Source of the DNA: Floridanema evergladense
GTDB lineage: Bacteria > Cyanobacteriota > Cyanobacteriia > Cyanobacteriales > Aerosakkonemataceae
NCBI RefSeq assembly: GCF_041929205.1
Contig: NZ_JBHFNT010000215.1
Direction: 5' to 3' (one strand)
Length of the DNA stretch: 64,000 bases
Of this stretch, positions 33,179 to 40,639 are shown in pieces. How positions within the stretch are numbered: the first letter of the stretch is position 1; each line of letters starts with the position of its first letter. A program made the translations under genes and the position numbers. The notes under the pieces were generated by a model. That model was not told where the DNA came from. It saw only the letters and a list, made by a program, of their open reading frames with translations, and made no database searches.

Positions 33179-33562
33179 TTAACTGGCTTTTTCCAGTTCG
33201 GCGAATACCGTTTTTTCCAAGGGACAAACACAAGCATCTTCTTTTAGCCAATTTTGTCCAACCCGATATAAGGCTCTCATTACTGGTTGAATTTCTCTAC
33301 CTTTTTCTGTCAGCGAGTATTCTACGCGAGGGGGAATTTCTGGATAAACTTGGCGTTCTACTAAACCATAAGCTTCTAATTCGCGCAGTCGAATTGTTAA
33401 TGTTTTACTGCTAATTCCTGGTAAGGCATCTAAAAACTGATGGGTGCGGCGATCGCCTATGAACAGTTCTCGCAATATTAAGATAGACCACTTATTGCCA
33501 ATCAAGTCTAGGGTAAACTGAATTGGGCATTTGTTTTCCAAGCAATCTTTAGTATCTAACAT
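33179..33562 (-). CDS. HxlR-family transcriptional regulator
   Basis: A 127-residue winged-helix regulator of the HxlR type (MarR-like fold, redox or aldehyde sensing in some members). Diagnostic stretch: CPIQFTLDLIGNKWSILILR, then ELFIGDRRTHQFLDALPGIS, SKTLTIRLRELEAYGLVERQ and VEYSLTEKGREIQPV. Cysteines occur at the N-terminus (DCLENKCP) and at the C-terminus (DACVCPLE); the first is the common HxlR sensor cysteine position. There is no adjacent divergent target gene, so its regulon is unknown. Start at ATG 33562. Confidence 0.93.
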   Translation of the reverse strand: MLDTKDCLENKCPIQFTLDLIGNKWSILILRELFIGDRRTHQFLDALPGISSKTLTIRLRELEAYGLVERQVYPEIPPRVEYSLTEKGREIQPVMRALYRVGQNWLKEDACVCPLEKTVFAELEKAS

Positions 33563-33886
33563 GATCTGCCTGTAAATTCTCTTTATCGGTTTCTATTTCT
33601 CGATTCTATTCTAAAAAATTTTATAGTTTTCCTTTGATTTTTTTGCAAAACTTTACTATTCAACTTTTTATTTCGCAACTTTATCTGTCATACAACCAGG
33701 GTTCATTTATCAGGTAATTCCTCCAATTCACAGTGTAAAATAGGACTATCTGAAAGGGCTGACTGAGAGCTTAATTATTTATAAAATCTTCTGGGATCGC
33801 CGCAAATGAGTATAAAATTTAAGTATTTTGTCTTTTTTCATCCGAGTTAAGCGGTTGCTATATTAGTAACTAAAAACTTGTATTAC
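33563..33886. other. Intergenic region upstream of HxlR gene
   Basis: About 324 bp of AT-rich DNA. A T-rich tract lies near 33628-33665 and a short open frame of 14 codons starts at 33806, too small to credit. No repeat family member, RNA gene or convincing operator was found. Confidence 0.4.
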
Positions 33887-34399
33887 TTATTGAATTTCTG
33901 TTGCCAACCATTGCCATTCAACAATTATAGAAAGCGGAATTTTTAGAGTGATATTCTGATTGCTTACTAGAGGAATAGTGAGTTTTAAAAATTTATTTTT
34001 AGCTAGTTGAGTAATGACATCGGTAACGTTATACTGACCGACATTAGGGGCAGGAGATACTGTAGCAAACAAATCTGTTGCTATGAATAATCTACTAGTG
34101 TTAGTGGCAATTTCTAAGGATCGAGGATGGGCAATTTCCACTATACCGGGAAATCCTACTAATCGGAGAATAAATTGTGGAGATCGATCGGGGGGAAACT
34201 GTTTAAAAAGTACGACTTGCCAAGCGTAACCTGTAGCATCTTGGAGTGAATGTTGGGATTGGTATCGCATTACTCCGGGTGCAGCTTGGTATTGGCGCAG
34301 AAGTGCGATCGCCGGAGGACAAATTACGTTAACAGGAATACAGAAAAACAGCAATATCAACCCACATAATAATATAAATCGAGCCAGTAACTTTTCCAT
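33887..34399 (-). CDS. DUF3122 family exported protein
   Basis: A 170-residue protein with an N-terminal signal or anchor helix (LLARFILLCGLILLFFCIPV, then NVICPP). The mature part begins AIALLRQYQAAPGVMRYQSQ and continues HSLQDATGYAWQVVLFKQ and ILRLVGFPGIVEIAHPRSLE, wording that fits the cyanobacterial DUF3122 family. Its function is unknown; the signal places it in the thylakoid lumen or periplasm. It begins 15 bp after trpA on the same strand and is probably co-transcribed, though nothing ties it to tryptophan synthesis. Confidence 0.75.
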   Translation of the reverse strand: MEKLLARFILLCGLILLFFCIPVNVICPPAIALLRQYQAAPGVMRYQSQHSLQDATGYAWQVVLFKQFPPDRSPQFILRLVGFPGIVEIAHPRSLEIATNTSRLFIATDLFATVSPAPNVGQYNVTDVITQLAKNKFLKLTIPLVSNQNITLKIPLSIIVEWQWLATEIQ

Positions 34400-34414
34400 A
34401 GTAAAGGGTGTGAA

Positions 34415-35209
34415 TTAAGCGATCGCTTGTTTTAAACTCTGACAAAATTCGCCAATAGCTGTTAATCCCGTTGCTGGTGTACCATCTGCCAAACGCTTGA
34501 CAAAAGCGCTTCCCACAATAGCCGCATCTGCACCCCAATCTTTAACTTGTTTGGCTTGTTCCGGTGCAGAAATCCCAAAACCGACACCTATAGGTTTATC
34601 AGTAGTTTGGCGCATTTGTTGGAGTAAATTTTCCACTCGCGATTCTAATCCCGATCGCATTCCGGTAACGCCTGTTACGCTTACTAAATAAATAAAACCT
34701 TGGGACTTTTGCGCGATCGCTTTAATCCTTTCTGGAGAACTAGTTGGTGCTACTAATAAAATTACCTCTATGCCCAATTTACTAGCAGGTGTCAGTAAAC
34801 TTTCGGCTTCTTCCAAAGGTAAATCGGGAACAACTAAACCTTTTACTCCCACTTGAGAAATTTGTTGTAAAAAGTTTTCAATACCTCGGTGAATAATCGG
34901 ATTGTAATAGGTAAATAGGACAATTGGTGCGGTTAATTCCGGGATGACATTGGTTAACATTGTGAGTACGTCATCTAACTTTGTTCCCTTTTGTAAAGCT
35001 CTAGTTGCTGCTGCTTGAATTACTGGCCCATCGGCTAGAGGATCGGAATAGGGTACACCTAATTCGATAATATCAGCACCGTTGCGATCGAGAACCTTTA
35101 ACGCTTCCGCAGTGGTTTGTAAATCCGGATCGCCAGCTGTAATAAATGGAATTAAAGCGCATTGGGATTGAGAGCGTAAAGACTGGAAGCGATCGGATAT
35201 AGATGTCAT
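34415..35209 (-). CDS. trpA: Tryptophan synthase alpha subunit
   Basis: TrpA cleaves indole-3-glycerol phosphate to indole and glyceraldehyde 3-phosphate within the alpha2-beta2 complex. The 264-residue protein shows ALIPFITAGDPDLQTT, the catalytic glutamate in DIIELGVPYSDPLADGP, the catalytic aspartate in GLVVPDLPLEEAESL, FIYLVSVTGVTGMRS and the phosphate-binding GVGFGISAPEQAKQV with IVGSAFVKRL. The frame opens at a TTG at 35218; the ATG at 35209 (MTSISDRF) with GGA upstream is preferred. It is downstream of ndhL and DUF3007, a gene order I recall from other cyanobacteria. trpB is not in the window. Confidence 0.95.
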   Translation of the reverse strand: MTSISDRFQSLRSQSQCALIPFITAGDPDLQTTAEALKVLDRNGADIIELGVPYSDPLADGPVIQAAATRALQKGTKLDDVLTMLTNVIPELTAPIVLFTYYNPIIHRGIENFLQQISQVGVKGLVVPDLPLEEAESLLTPASKLGIEVILLVAPTSSPERIKAIAQKSQGFIYLVSVTGVTGMRSGLESRVENLLQQMRQTTDKPIGVGFGISAPEQAKQVKDWGADAAIVGSAFVKRLADGTPATGLTAIGEFCQSLKQAIA

Positions 35210-35305
35210 TTTTTCCAAACTAATAAATCACAAATTCAATTAATAGCAGTTTACTGACTTTCCCTTACTTATGGTGGAAAACTCTGGTTTTAGGGACTGG
35301 GGACT

Positions 35306-35339
35306 GGGGTAGGGGCAATTCATGAATTGCCCCTACCCT
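35306..35339. repeat. GTAGGGG palindrome, copy 3
   Basis: A fully paired 34-bp palindrome centred at 35322/35323 (GGGGTAGGGGCAATTCA and complement, with one terminal G-T). It lies between DUF3007 and trpA. Same core as the palindrome at 28240 and related to 23350. Confidence 0.8.
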
Positions 35340-35361
35340 TAACCGAGTAGTATTGGAACCA

Positions 35362-35664
35362 CTATTTTTTTCCTTCTTCAATTTCTGCCTGAAGCTTTTC
35401 TAGTTCTTCAGGAGTCATTTCTTCAAGGCGCTTTTGCAAAACCGCCTCCTCATAATCTTTCAATTGCTGATTGTAAGTCATCTGCTTGGTGCCAGCCCGA
35501 AACAAATAAGTCAACAACCAACCAATTAACCCAAAAACCAGCAAACTCTGACTCCAAATCCCTGCTTGCTGACTATCTAAACCTACAAGTTGCAGCAGTA
35601 GGTAAGCCAATCCGCCAACCAGGAAAATTCCCAAGCCTACATAAATAATGTCAATCCGACGCAT
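35362..35664 (-). CDS. DUF3007 family membrane protein (ndhL neighbour)
   Basis: A 100-residue protein with two membrane helices (IDIIYVGLGIFLVGGLAYLL and AGIWSQSLLVFGLIGWLLTY) and a charged C-terminal coil (LQKRLEEMTPEELEKLQAEI). This matches DUF3007, which regularly follows ndhL in cyanobacteria and has a plastid-targeted counterpart in plants. It may help the photosynthetic NDH complex, but that is inference from its neighbour. Its start is 23 bp after ndhL. Confidence 0.85.
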   Translation of the reverse strand: MRRIDIIYVGLGIFLVGGLAYLLLQLVGLDSQQAGIWSQSLLVFGLIGWLLTYLFRAGTKQMTYNQQLKDYEEAVLQKRLEEMTPEELEKLQAEIEEGKK

Positions 35665-35687
35665 TTAGGGTTGACCGATTAGAAATT

Positions 35688-35900
35688 TTATGCTTCGATT
35701 TGTCGCCGCTTAGGTCGGAAATTCAAAAACGGCGCGAGTACCAACAATCCGGGGAAAAAGAAGAATACCAGAAAGTACATAAAACCGCGCTCAAAAGAGC
35801 CACAAGTATACCAGCGTTTTTGCATATAGAAAAACAGTAGTAAAGGAACTACCACCAAATAAGCTCCACCCAAAATCAAATACAAAAGTGCAATCAACAT
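35688..35900 (-). CDS. ndhL: NdhL, membrane subunit of photosynthetic NDH-1
   Basis: A 70-residue protein with two hydrophobic helices (LIALLYLILGGAYLVVVPLL and GFMYFLVFFFFPGLLVLAPF) joined by MQKRWYTCGSFERG, which is the conserved NdhL connector. NdhL (IctA) is an oxygenic-photosynthesis-specific subunit needed for respiratory and CO2-uptake forms of NDH-1. It heads the ndhL-DUF3007 gene pair, followed by trpA. The upstream 130 bp hold no clear promoter consensus. Confidence 0.93.
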   Translation of the reverse strand: MLIALLYLILGGAYLVVVPLLLFFYMQKRWYTCGSFERGFMYFLVFFFFPGLLVLAPFLNFRPKRRQIEA

Positions 35901-36034
35901 AGTCTTTCTTATCTACAGCAGCAACGACACTAAGCGCAGTAGTACTCGATCATTTTACAGGACGATCGACAATAAAAAAAGCAGGGGGGATGGGGAAAAT
36001 AATTTAACTAATTACTTATTTAACTGGGCTTACC

Positions 36035-36069
36035 TCCTCAGTCCCCAGTCCCCAGTCCCCAGTCCCCCC
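36035..36069. repeat. CCCCAGT heptanucleotide tandem repeat
   Basis: Four to five CCCCAGT units with slight decay, ending in a run of seven C, in the gap between ndhL and trnL. This is the same heptamer found inside the glycosidase gene on the other strand. Confidence 0.8.
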
Positions 36070-36166
36070 CAACCCAAAAAATTTTTTCTAAATGTTTGTG
36101 CAAATTCCGATTTCTGCGGTAAGATAGATATCCAACCGAAAAAGGCTGGAAATTCAGGCTGAGTTC

Positions 36167-36498
36167 GGGGGTGTGGCGGAATGGTAGACGCTACGGACTT
36201 AGAAAACTGAGCCTTGGAGGAGAAATCCTGCAAGTGACGGCTCTCAAATTCAGGGAAACCTAAGTCTGGTGACAGATAGGGCAATCCTGAGCCAAGCTAA
36301 AAGGTTGAAGAGTAGTAACTCGGAACTTTTTGGAAGGTGCAGAGACTCGACGGGAGCTACCCTAACGTAAAGTCGAGGGTAAAGGGAGAGTCCAATTCTC
36401 AAAGCCCGATCGCATTTTCGGGCAGTAGCGAAAGTTGCGAGAGAATGAAAATCCGTTGACCGTAAAAGGTCGTGAGGGTTCAAGTCCCTCTGCCCCCA
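36167..36498 (+). tRNA. trnL-UAA: tRNA-Leu(UAA) split by a group I intron
   Basis: The 5' exon (36167-36200) runs GGGGGTGTGGCGGAATGG to ACGGACTT, and the 3' exon (36448-36498) runs AAAATCCGTTGACC to CCCTCTGCCCCCA. Joined, they give the acceptor stem, a D arm (AATGGTAGAC), an anticodon stem ACGGA/TCCGT with loop CTTAAAA and UAA anticodon, a long variable arm and a T arm GAGGG-TTCAAGT-CCCTC. The intron interrupts after U34. CCA is not encoded. Two G-T pairs at the base of the acceptor stem are normal for this gene as far as I recall. This intron-bearing gene is an ancient marker shared by cyanobacteria and chloroplasts. Confidence 0.96.
36201..36447 (+). other. Group I intron in trnL(UAA), 247 nt
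   Basis: It begins AGAAAACTGAGCCTTGGAGG and ends with G at 36447 after AGAGAATG, as expected for the cyanobacterial trnL intron. Landmarks are the GACGGCTCTCAAATTCAGGG segment (P/Q side), CCTGAGCCAAGC (R-like side), and the S-like GACTCGACGGGAGCTACC with AACGTAAAGTCGAGGG. It has no reading frame. At 247 nt it is in the normal size class, with a variable P6b-type region. Confidence 0.93.
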
Positions 36499-37048
36499 TA
36501 AATTTATTAGTTTTAACAGATGAGCGTGTTTGGGACAACAACCATAAGTTGTCCAAAATGGTCTATATTAAGTTGTCCTAGAAAGCTAGAATTAACCCGG
36601 TTAATTACTTAATAATTTTGTGTAAGAAAGAAAATCTCTTAACAGGGAACAAATATTTTTTTTAGCTTGTCATAGCTTGGGTAGGTAGCCGTTTTTGGTT
36701 AAGGCGATCGCGCTAACTACCCAAGCCAGGATTATCTGGAGGATAATTATAAAAAAAATATTAAGAGAGAGAAAATTAGCAATTAAAGATCAGAAGATAG
36801 GCAGAAAATATACTGGCTGTTGTGAAACATGAGTTTTGGAAGTGTCATCCAATAGTCATCAGGCGTTGGTAGTAAGTAGAAGTCTGATTTAGAATTAAAA
36901 CTGTTAACTACGGATCTTGTACAATTAAGGTACTCTAAGTTAGACTGCAACGAAATACAATCAGGGTGTCCGCAGCGTTTTCCATACATTAATTTTATTC
37001 CCGAAAGAGTAATTACTAGGAAGCACTACCATTTCAGGCAGATTAAAT
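36499..37048. other. Long non-coding stretch after trnL, with two hairpins
   Basis: This 550-bp gap holds no credible gene. A small hairpin (GGACAAC-GTTGTCC, 36533-36554) about 35 bp past trnL may end its transcript. A second inverted repeat has GCTTGGGTAG at 36675-36684 and its complement at 36717-36726 around a 32-base loop containing AAGGCGATCGCGC. A reverse-strand frame near 36783-36989 lacks any recognisable feature and is not called. GTACAA and TAGGAAG elements near 36920 and 37015 could be regulatory for the next gene, but this is weak. Confidence 0.5.
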
Positions 37049-38434
37049 ATGAATCATCAACCTTCGGTGCAGAAGCAGGATAATTCAATCCAGCTAGACA
37101 GTCAAGGTTCACGTCTACAACAGTCACAGGATATTATTTATAGGTTTCTGCTTAACATTGTTAGGCAGTGGCCTCCAGAAATGGTATTACAAGAATTTAA
37201 AAACTTGTTTATTTATCAAACAGAAGTAGCTAGTCAAGAAGCTATTCAAGCTCTCTACAAAATTGTTTTTGAGAATGACGAAACTGAGTTTCGGAATACG
37301 CTAAAGCGTGCTTGTTATATTTTAATTAACAATTGGGATGCCATTAGAAAACGGAGAGCGATTCAAGATTTAATAGAGGCTTTTAACGAGCCAAAAATTC
37401 ATGAAGAAACTATTTCTAAAAATTTGAATCGGATTCGCTATTGGCTAGTTAATTTTATTAACAGTAAGGATTATCAAGAACTCAAATTATTTGCTTCGCG
37501 TTTTGATACAGAACAACATTGGGCACATCGTTATGCTTGTTATCTTTTAGTGCCACAATATTTGAATTCTTTAAATCCAGAAGAACAGAGAGCAGCTGCT
37601 AGGGCGCTTTCTAGAGAATTAAAAGATAAGTTTAAGTTCGATCTGGCTATGTATACTGCCTATACGGAGTCTGCTGCCAGCAAGCATAGAAATTTAGCAA
37701 ATCCAACAGGTTTGGGAGATGACGTTTTACGTCTAATTAAGACAATTTTGGTCAAACGTGGCCCTTTTAGCTACACTAATTTGGCTAATATTTTTCTGAA
37801 ACAGACGCAGAATATGAACTACAAGTTTTATAAAAAAAGCTTGAGTAATTATTTATTGTTTTCTGTAAAAAATCCTAGAATTGTTAATCTCTTCAATCAA
37901 AATTTATCAGCCAAGTTAGAAACAATTTATGCTGAATATGATGAAGAGTTAATAAATCAGGCATTGATTTTAAGAAGCTGTAATCGTGTCATTGATTTTT
38001 TAACAACTGAAAATAGACAAGAACCCTCGGAATTATTTGTTTTAATGCTGTCCCAAGGGAATCCTTTAACTTTGGTGGTAGTGTTACTAAAAATCATTTT
38101 AATCTCTCCCAATTCGCGATCGCACTTAGAGACTTGTGTGGCAATATTAATTGAGTACTATCAGAAATATCCCGAAGCTGAATGCCAATGGATTATTTAC
38201 TTTTTAGAGCTATTCAACATTACCTTTGCCATTTATGCGGAAAATGTGGAATACAATTTAGTGAATATGCAAAATTCCAATGACAATAATTCAAGTAATG
38301 AACGCCAATGGAATTGGAATACTTGGAGAATTTTTTCTCAACTTAAGCAAGACAATAAAATCCCCAGCTACCTGATTGATGAAAAACAGCTAGAGGAAGA
38401 ATTAAATAAAAATGGATTACCAAGCGAAAGCTGA
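37049..38434 (+). CDS. Hypothetical helical protein, 461 aa
   Basis: A soluble 461-residue protein with no signal, membrane helix or known motif that I recognise. It is predicted to be almost all helical. Notable stretches are FLLNIVRQWPPEMVLQEFKN, TLKRACYILINNWDAIRKRR, QHWAHRYACYLLVPQYLNSL, and a hydrophobic segment LTLVVVLLKIILISPNS that could be buried or membrane-adjacent. The C-terminus is polar and Asn-rich. I believe similar proteins occur in other filamentous cyanobacteria, but I cannot name a family. It is an isolated gene, AT-rich, with a start ATG at 37049 and no strong ribosome site. Confidence 0.65.
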   Translation: MNHQPSVQKQDNSIQLDSQGSRLQQSQDIIYRFLLNIVRQWPPEMVLQEFKNLFIYQTEVASQEAIQALYKIVFENDETEFRNTLKRACYILINNWDAIRKRRAIQDLIEAFNEPKIHEETISKNLNRIRYWLVNFINSKDYQELKLFASRFDTEQHWAHRYACYLLVPQYLNSLNPEEQRAAARALSRELKDKFKFDLAMYTAYTESAASKHRNLANPTGLGDDVLRLIKTILVKRGPFSYTNLANIFLKQTQNMNYKFYKKSLSNYLLFSVKNPRIVNLFNQNLSAKLETIYAEYDEELINQALILRSCNRVIDFLTTENRQEPSELFVLMLSQGNPLTLVVVLLKIILISPNSRSHLETCVAILIEYYQKYPEAECQWIIYFLELFNITFAIYAENVEYNLVNMQNSNDNNSSNERQWNWNTWRIFSQLKQDNKIPSYLIDEKQLEEELNKNGLPSES

Positions 38435-38702
38435 TTGTACAGTAGTCAGTGTGATGCTGAAAGTTTTTAATTGATTCACTCCCAAAATTGCCAAATTAAT
38501 CCTACAAATTTTGTCTATGTCTCAAGGGTGAGTTCTAGAGTTAAAGTTTCTCTAGCTGAAGGTTGATGATGGTTCAAATTTAATTTTGCACCATCATAGT
38601 AAAGCTATGCAGTTAGCTTACAAAAAAGAATTCAGATATTTCAATAGTTTTGAATTCTGTTGATAATCTGCAATTAATTAATAAAAGGGAGAGAACTTTA
38701 AC

Positions 38703-39011
38703 ATGAAAAGTAACAAACTGTCCAAGTTTCTCGGCGTTAGCTTAGTAACTTTGAGTTTAGCTTCTTTGCCTCTGACATTACCTGTTTCCGCACAAACTGG
38801 CACAAGTGGCGACACAACTACTGGTGGTTCTAGTGGCACTACTACTGGAACTTCTGATTACAACAGAGACAACAGAGACGGTTTTGATTGGGGTTGGTTA
38901 GGATTATTAGGTTTAATTGGTTTAGCTGGGTTAGCTGGTCGCAACAAACATGAAGAATCAGTACGTTACCGTGAACCTGATGAAGCAAGCCGTCCTGGTA
39001 CCAGATATTAA
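38703..39011 (+). CDS. Exported WGxxGxxG-motif protein
   Basis: A 102-residue protein with a clear signal peptide (FLGVSLVTLSLASLPLTLPV, cut after SAQ). It continues with a Gly/Thr/Ser-rich spacer, then the motif FDWGWLGLLGLIGLAGLAGR, which fits the WGxxGxxG family known from cyanobacteria and usually placed at the C-terminus as an envelope sorting or anchor signal. Here it is followed by an additional 20 polar residues (NKHEESVRYREPDEASRPG), so it is not strictly terminal. GGGAGAG precedes the ATG. A hairpin terminator lies 31 bp downstream. Confidence 0.8.
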   Translation: MKSNKLSKFLGVSLVTLSLASLPLTLPVSAQTGTSGDTTTGGSSGTTTGTSDYNRDNRDGFDWGWLGLLGLIGLAGLAGRNKHEESVRYREPDEASRPGTRY

Positions 39012-39041
39012 TGTAAGGTGATAAGCGAAAAATATCCGTTG

Positions 39042-39074
39042 AAAGGGCTTTAGGAAATTGTCCTAAAGCTCTTT
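39042..39074 (+). terminator. Intrinsic-type hairpin after the WGxxGxxG gene
   Basis: A 14-bp stem (AAAGGGCTTTAGGA paired with TCCTAAAGCTCTTT, one mismatch) with a 5-base loop begins 31 bp after the stop codon. The following GTTGCT is only mildly T-rich. Confidence 0.65.
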
Positions 39075-39210
39075 GTTGCTATGACTCTCTCTCTAGTTAG
39101 AGAAATAGTCACCACAGGTTTCAAAAAGAATGTAACCTCAGTTAGATGGAACAATTACTCTTTAATTCTTATGTTAATAAGCGTTGGTAAAAAATAATGA
39201 GGAGGGATTA

Positions 39211-39783
39211 GTGAGAACTTTAACTAATTTCTTTAAAAAGGCGAGACTGGGCAGAATATTGACTGTTTTTCTAGCAGGAATAGCGCTATTTTTTATGACT
39301 GCTTGTAATAGTGGTGATGTCACAGGCGCACGTCCAAATAATCCTCCCGTACAAGCTGGAGGCGCAAATAATCCTTACAAAAATGGTGGAGATGGCTACA
39401 CCAATTTTAACGCATCTAGCGATCCAAGGGTGAACAGTGAAACTGTCAATAAAGAGCGTAACAATCGAGCAGATCTTCAGCTAATTTCTCATCAGTTAAT
39501 TGCTACGAATGTTGAGAGTGATGCTTCGGATTTACTTTATCCTGGTTCTGACGCTACTAGTTCTAGAAATCCCGATATTGGCCCTAGAGGAGAGAGGGAA
39601 TTGGAGAAATCTGTGACTCAAATTCCTGAACCTCGGCAAGGATCGATCGATCGCAGCGACCCCGATGCACAGATTTTAGAAAAAGTTGGAGGAACATTTA
39701 AAGACGCTTCAGCTTTTATCAAAGATAAGTTAGGACAACCTACAGAACCAGAGTTACAAGTTAACCCTGCTAAAGAAAGATAA
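39211..39783 (+). CDS. Lipoprotein, 190 aa, paralogue of next gene
   Basis: A bacterial lipoprotein: basic N-terminus (RTLTNFFKKARLGR), hydrophobic core ILTVFLAGIALFFM and lipobox MTAC with the lipidated cysteine followed by NSG. The mature part is polar and includes ARPNNPPVQAGGANNPYKNG and GDGYTNFNASSDPRVN. The frame opens at a TTG at 39184, but GAGGAGG lies between it and the GTG at 39211, which is correctly spaced and yields a normal lipoprotein signal. It shares the leader and the SPYRGG/NPYKNGG plus (S/D)DPR(V/A)N blocks with the gene at 39826. I think both belong to DUF6658, but this is from memory and uncertain. Function unknown. Confidence 0.72.
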   Translation: MRTLTNFFKKARLGRILTVFLAGIALFFMTACNSGDVTGARPNNPPVQAGGANNPYKNGGDGYTNFNASSDPRVNSETVNKERNNRADLQLISHQLIATNVESDASDLLYPGSDATSSRNPDIGPRGERELEKSVTQIPEPRQGSIDRSDPDAQILEKVGGTFKDASAFIKDKLGQPTEPELQVNPAKER

Positions 39784-39825
39784 TTTCTTTGTTAACTAAA
39801 CATCAAATAAACAAGGAGTAAAATA

Positions 39826-40449
39826 ATGAAACAATTAATCTCTTGGCTGAATCCTACTCGTTTGTTCCGAGTTTTAACTGTTTTTTTGGCTGGACTTTTA
39901 GTAATAGTTACTACTGCTTGTAACAATGGGCCAGCAAACGCTTTAGACAGAAATGGCAGACCTGAAGTTCCTTCAAATGCTGTTTCTTCACCTTACAGAG
40001 GTGGGATGAATAGCTATAGCGATGTCGATCCGAGAGCGAATACTTCTGGCGCAAATGCTAAGGCTAACGACATTGTAAATAAGGCGGAAGGAAACATTCA
40101 AAAGCGTGGTGATAGCTTTGGAAAATACGCCGACAATTATACCAAAGGTACGCCGTTAAACGAAAGAGTTGAAAACCTGACCAAAGATATTGGGGAATCA
40201 GCTAAAAACACGGCTAAAGGTGTAACCAAAGGTACGCTACGTGGTGCAGAAAATGTGAAAGAAAACACCGAAAACGCCGCTAAATCTGTGCCTGATGTAG
40301 TAGAAGATGCTACCCAAAATGCGAAAAATACTGCTCGTGATGCGGCTAAGGCAAGTGAAAAAATCTCCAATTCTTTGAAGTCTAATGCCAACCAAGCTTT
40401 AGAGAACAGTCAGCGAGCTTTTAGCGATCGCTCTGTAGATGTGAAATAA
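39826..40449 (+). CDS. Lipoprotein with LEA/apolipoprotein-like amphipathic repeats
   Basis: A 207-residue lipoprotein: signal RVLTVFLAGLLVIVTTAC with lipobox TTAC, then EVPSNAVSSPYRGGMNSY and DVDPRANTSGANAKA, which match the preceding gene. Unlike its neighbour, residues about 100-200 form a charged 11-residue-like amphipathic helix array (ESAKNTAKGVTKGTLRGAEN, NAKNTARDAAKASEKISNSL), similar to LEA group 3 proteins and other desiccation- or membrane-associated helices. A role in envelope protection under stress is inference. It lies 42 bp after its paralogue, follows AAGGAG, and is closed by a strong terminator. Confidence 0.78.
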   Translation: MKQLISWLNPTRLFRVLTVFLAGLLVIVTTACNNGPANALDRNGRPEVPSNAVSSPYRGGMNSYSDVDPRANTSGANAKANDIVNKAEGNIQKRGDSFGKYADNYTKGTPLNERVENLTKDIGESAKNTAKGVTKGTLRGAENVKENTENAAKSVPDVVEDATQNAKNTARDAAKASEKISNSLKSNANQALENSQRAFSDRSVDVK

Positions 40450-40483
40450 TTAGGTTATTGGTCATTAATCATCAATCAGAAAT

Positions 40484-40536
40484 AAAAAATCAGGGAATCC
40501 ATTAATTGATATGAATTTCCCTGATTTTTTTGATTT
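40484..40536 (+). terminator. Strong intrinsic terminator of the lipoprotein pair
   Basis: The stem AAAAAATCAGGGAA at 40484-40497 pairs with TTCCCTGATTTTTT at 40517-40530, with a 19-base loop and a T-rich tail (TTGATTTTAC). It is the clearest intrinsic terminator in the window. Confidence 0.85.
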
Positions 40537-40539
40537 TAC

Positions 40540-40634
40540 TCAGAATCTTGCAGTAGGGGAGGTAGAACCTCCCAGATCTCGTTACCAGGTTCAACCTGGT
40601 AACGAAAAAACGAAAAATAGAGGCTCTGTGTTAA
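40540..40634. repeat. Dispersed cloverleaf-type element, copy D (inverted, compensated)
   Basis: Opposite orientation to copies A-C. Hairpins GGAGGT-AGA-ACCTCC and CGTTACCAGG...CCTGGTAACG are intact; in the second, C is replaced by A on one arm and G by T on the other relative to copy A, so the stem is preserved. The third hairpin and right terminal arm are decayed (AATAGAGGCTCTGTG). It lies six bases from the PhoD stop codon. Confidence 0.8.
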
Positions 40635-40639
40635 GTTGA

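Noticed and set aside
36783..36989. 68-codon reverse-strand frame between trnL and the 461-aa gene
   Set aside because: No ribosome site, no recognisable composition or motif, and it lies in a long non-coding region.
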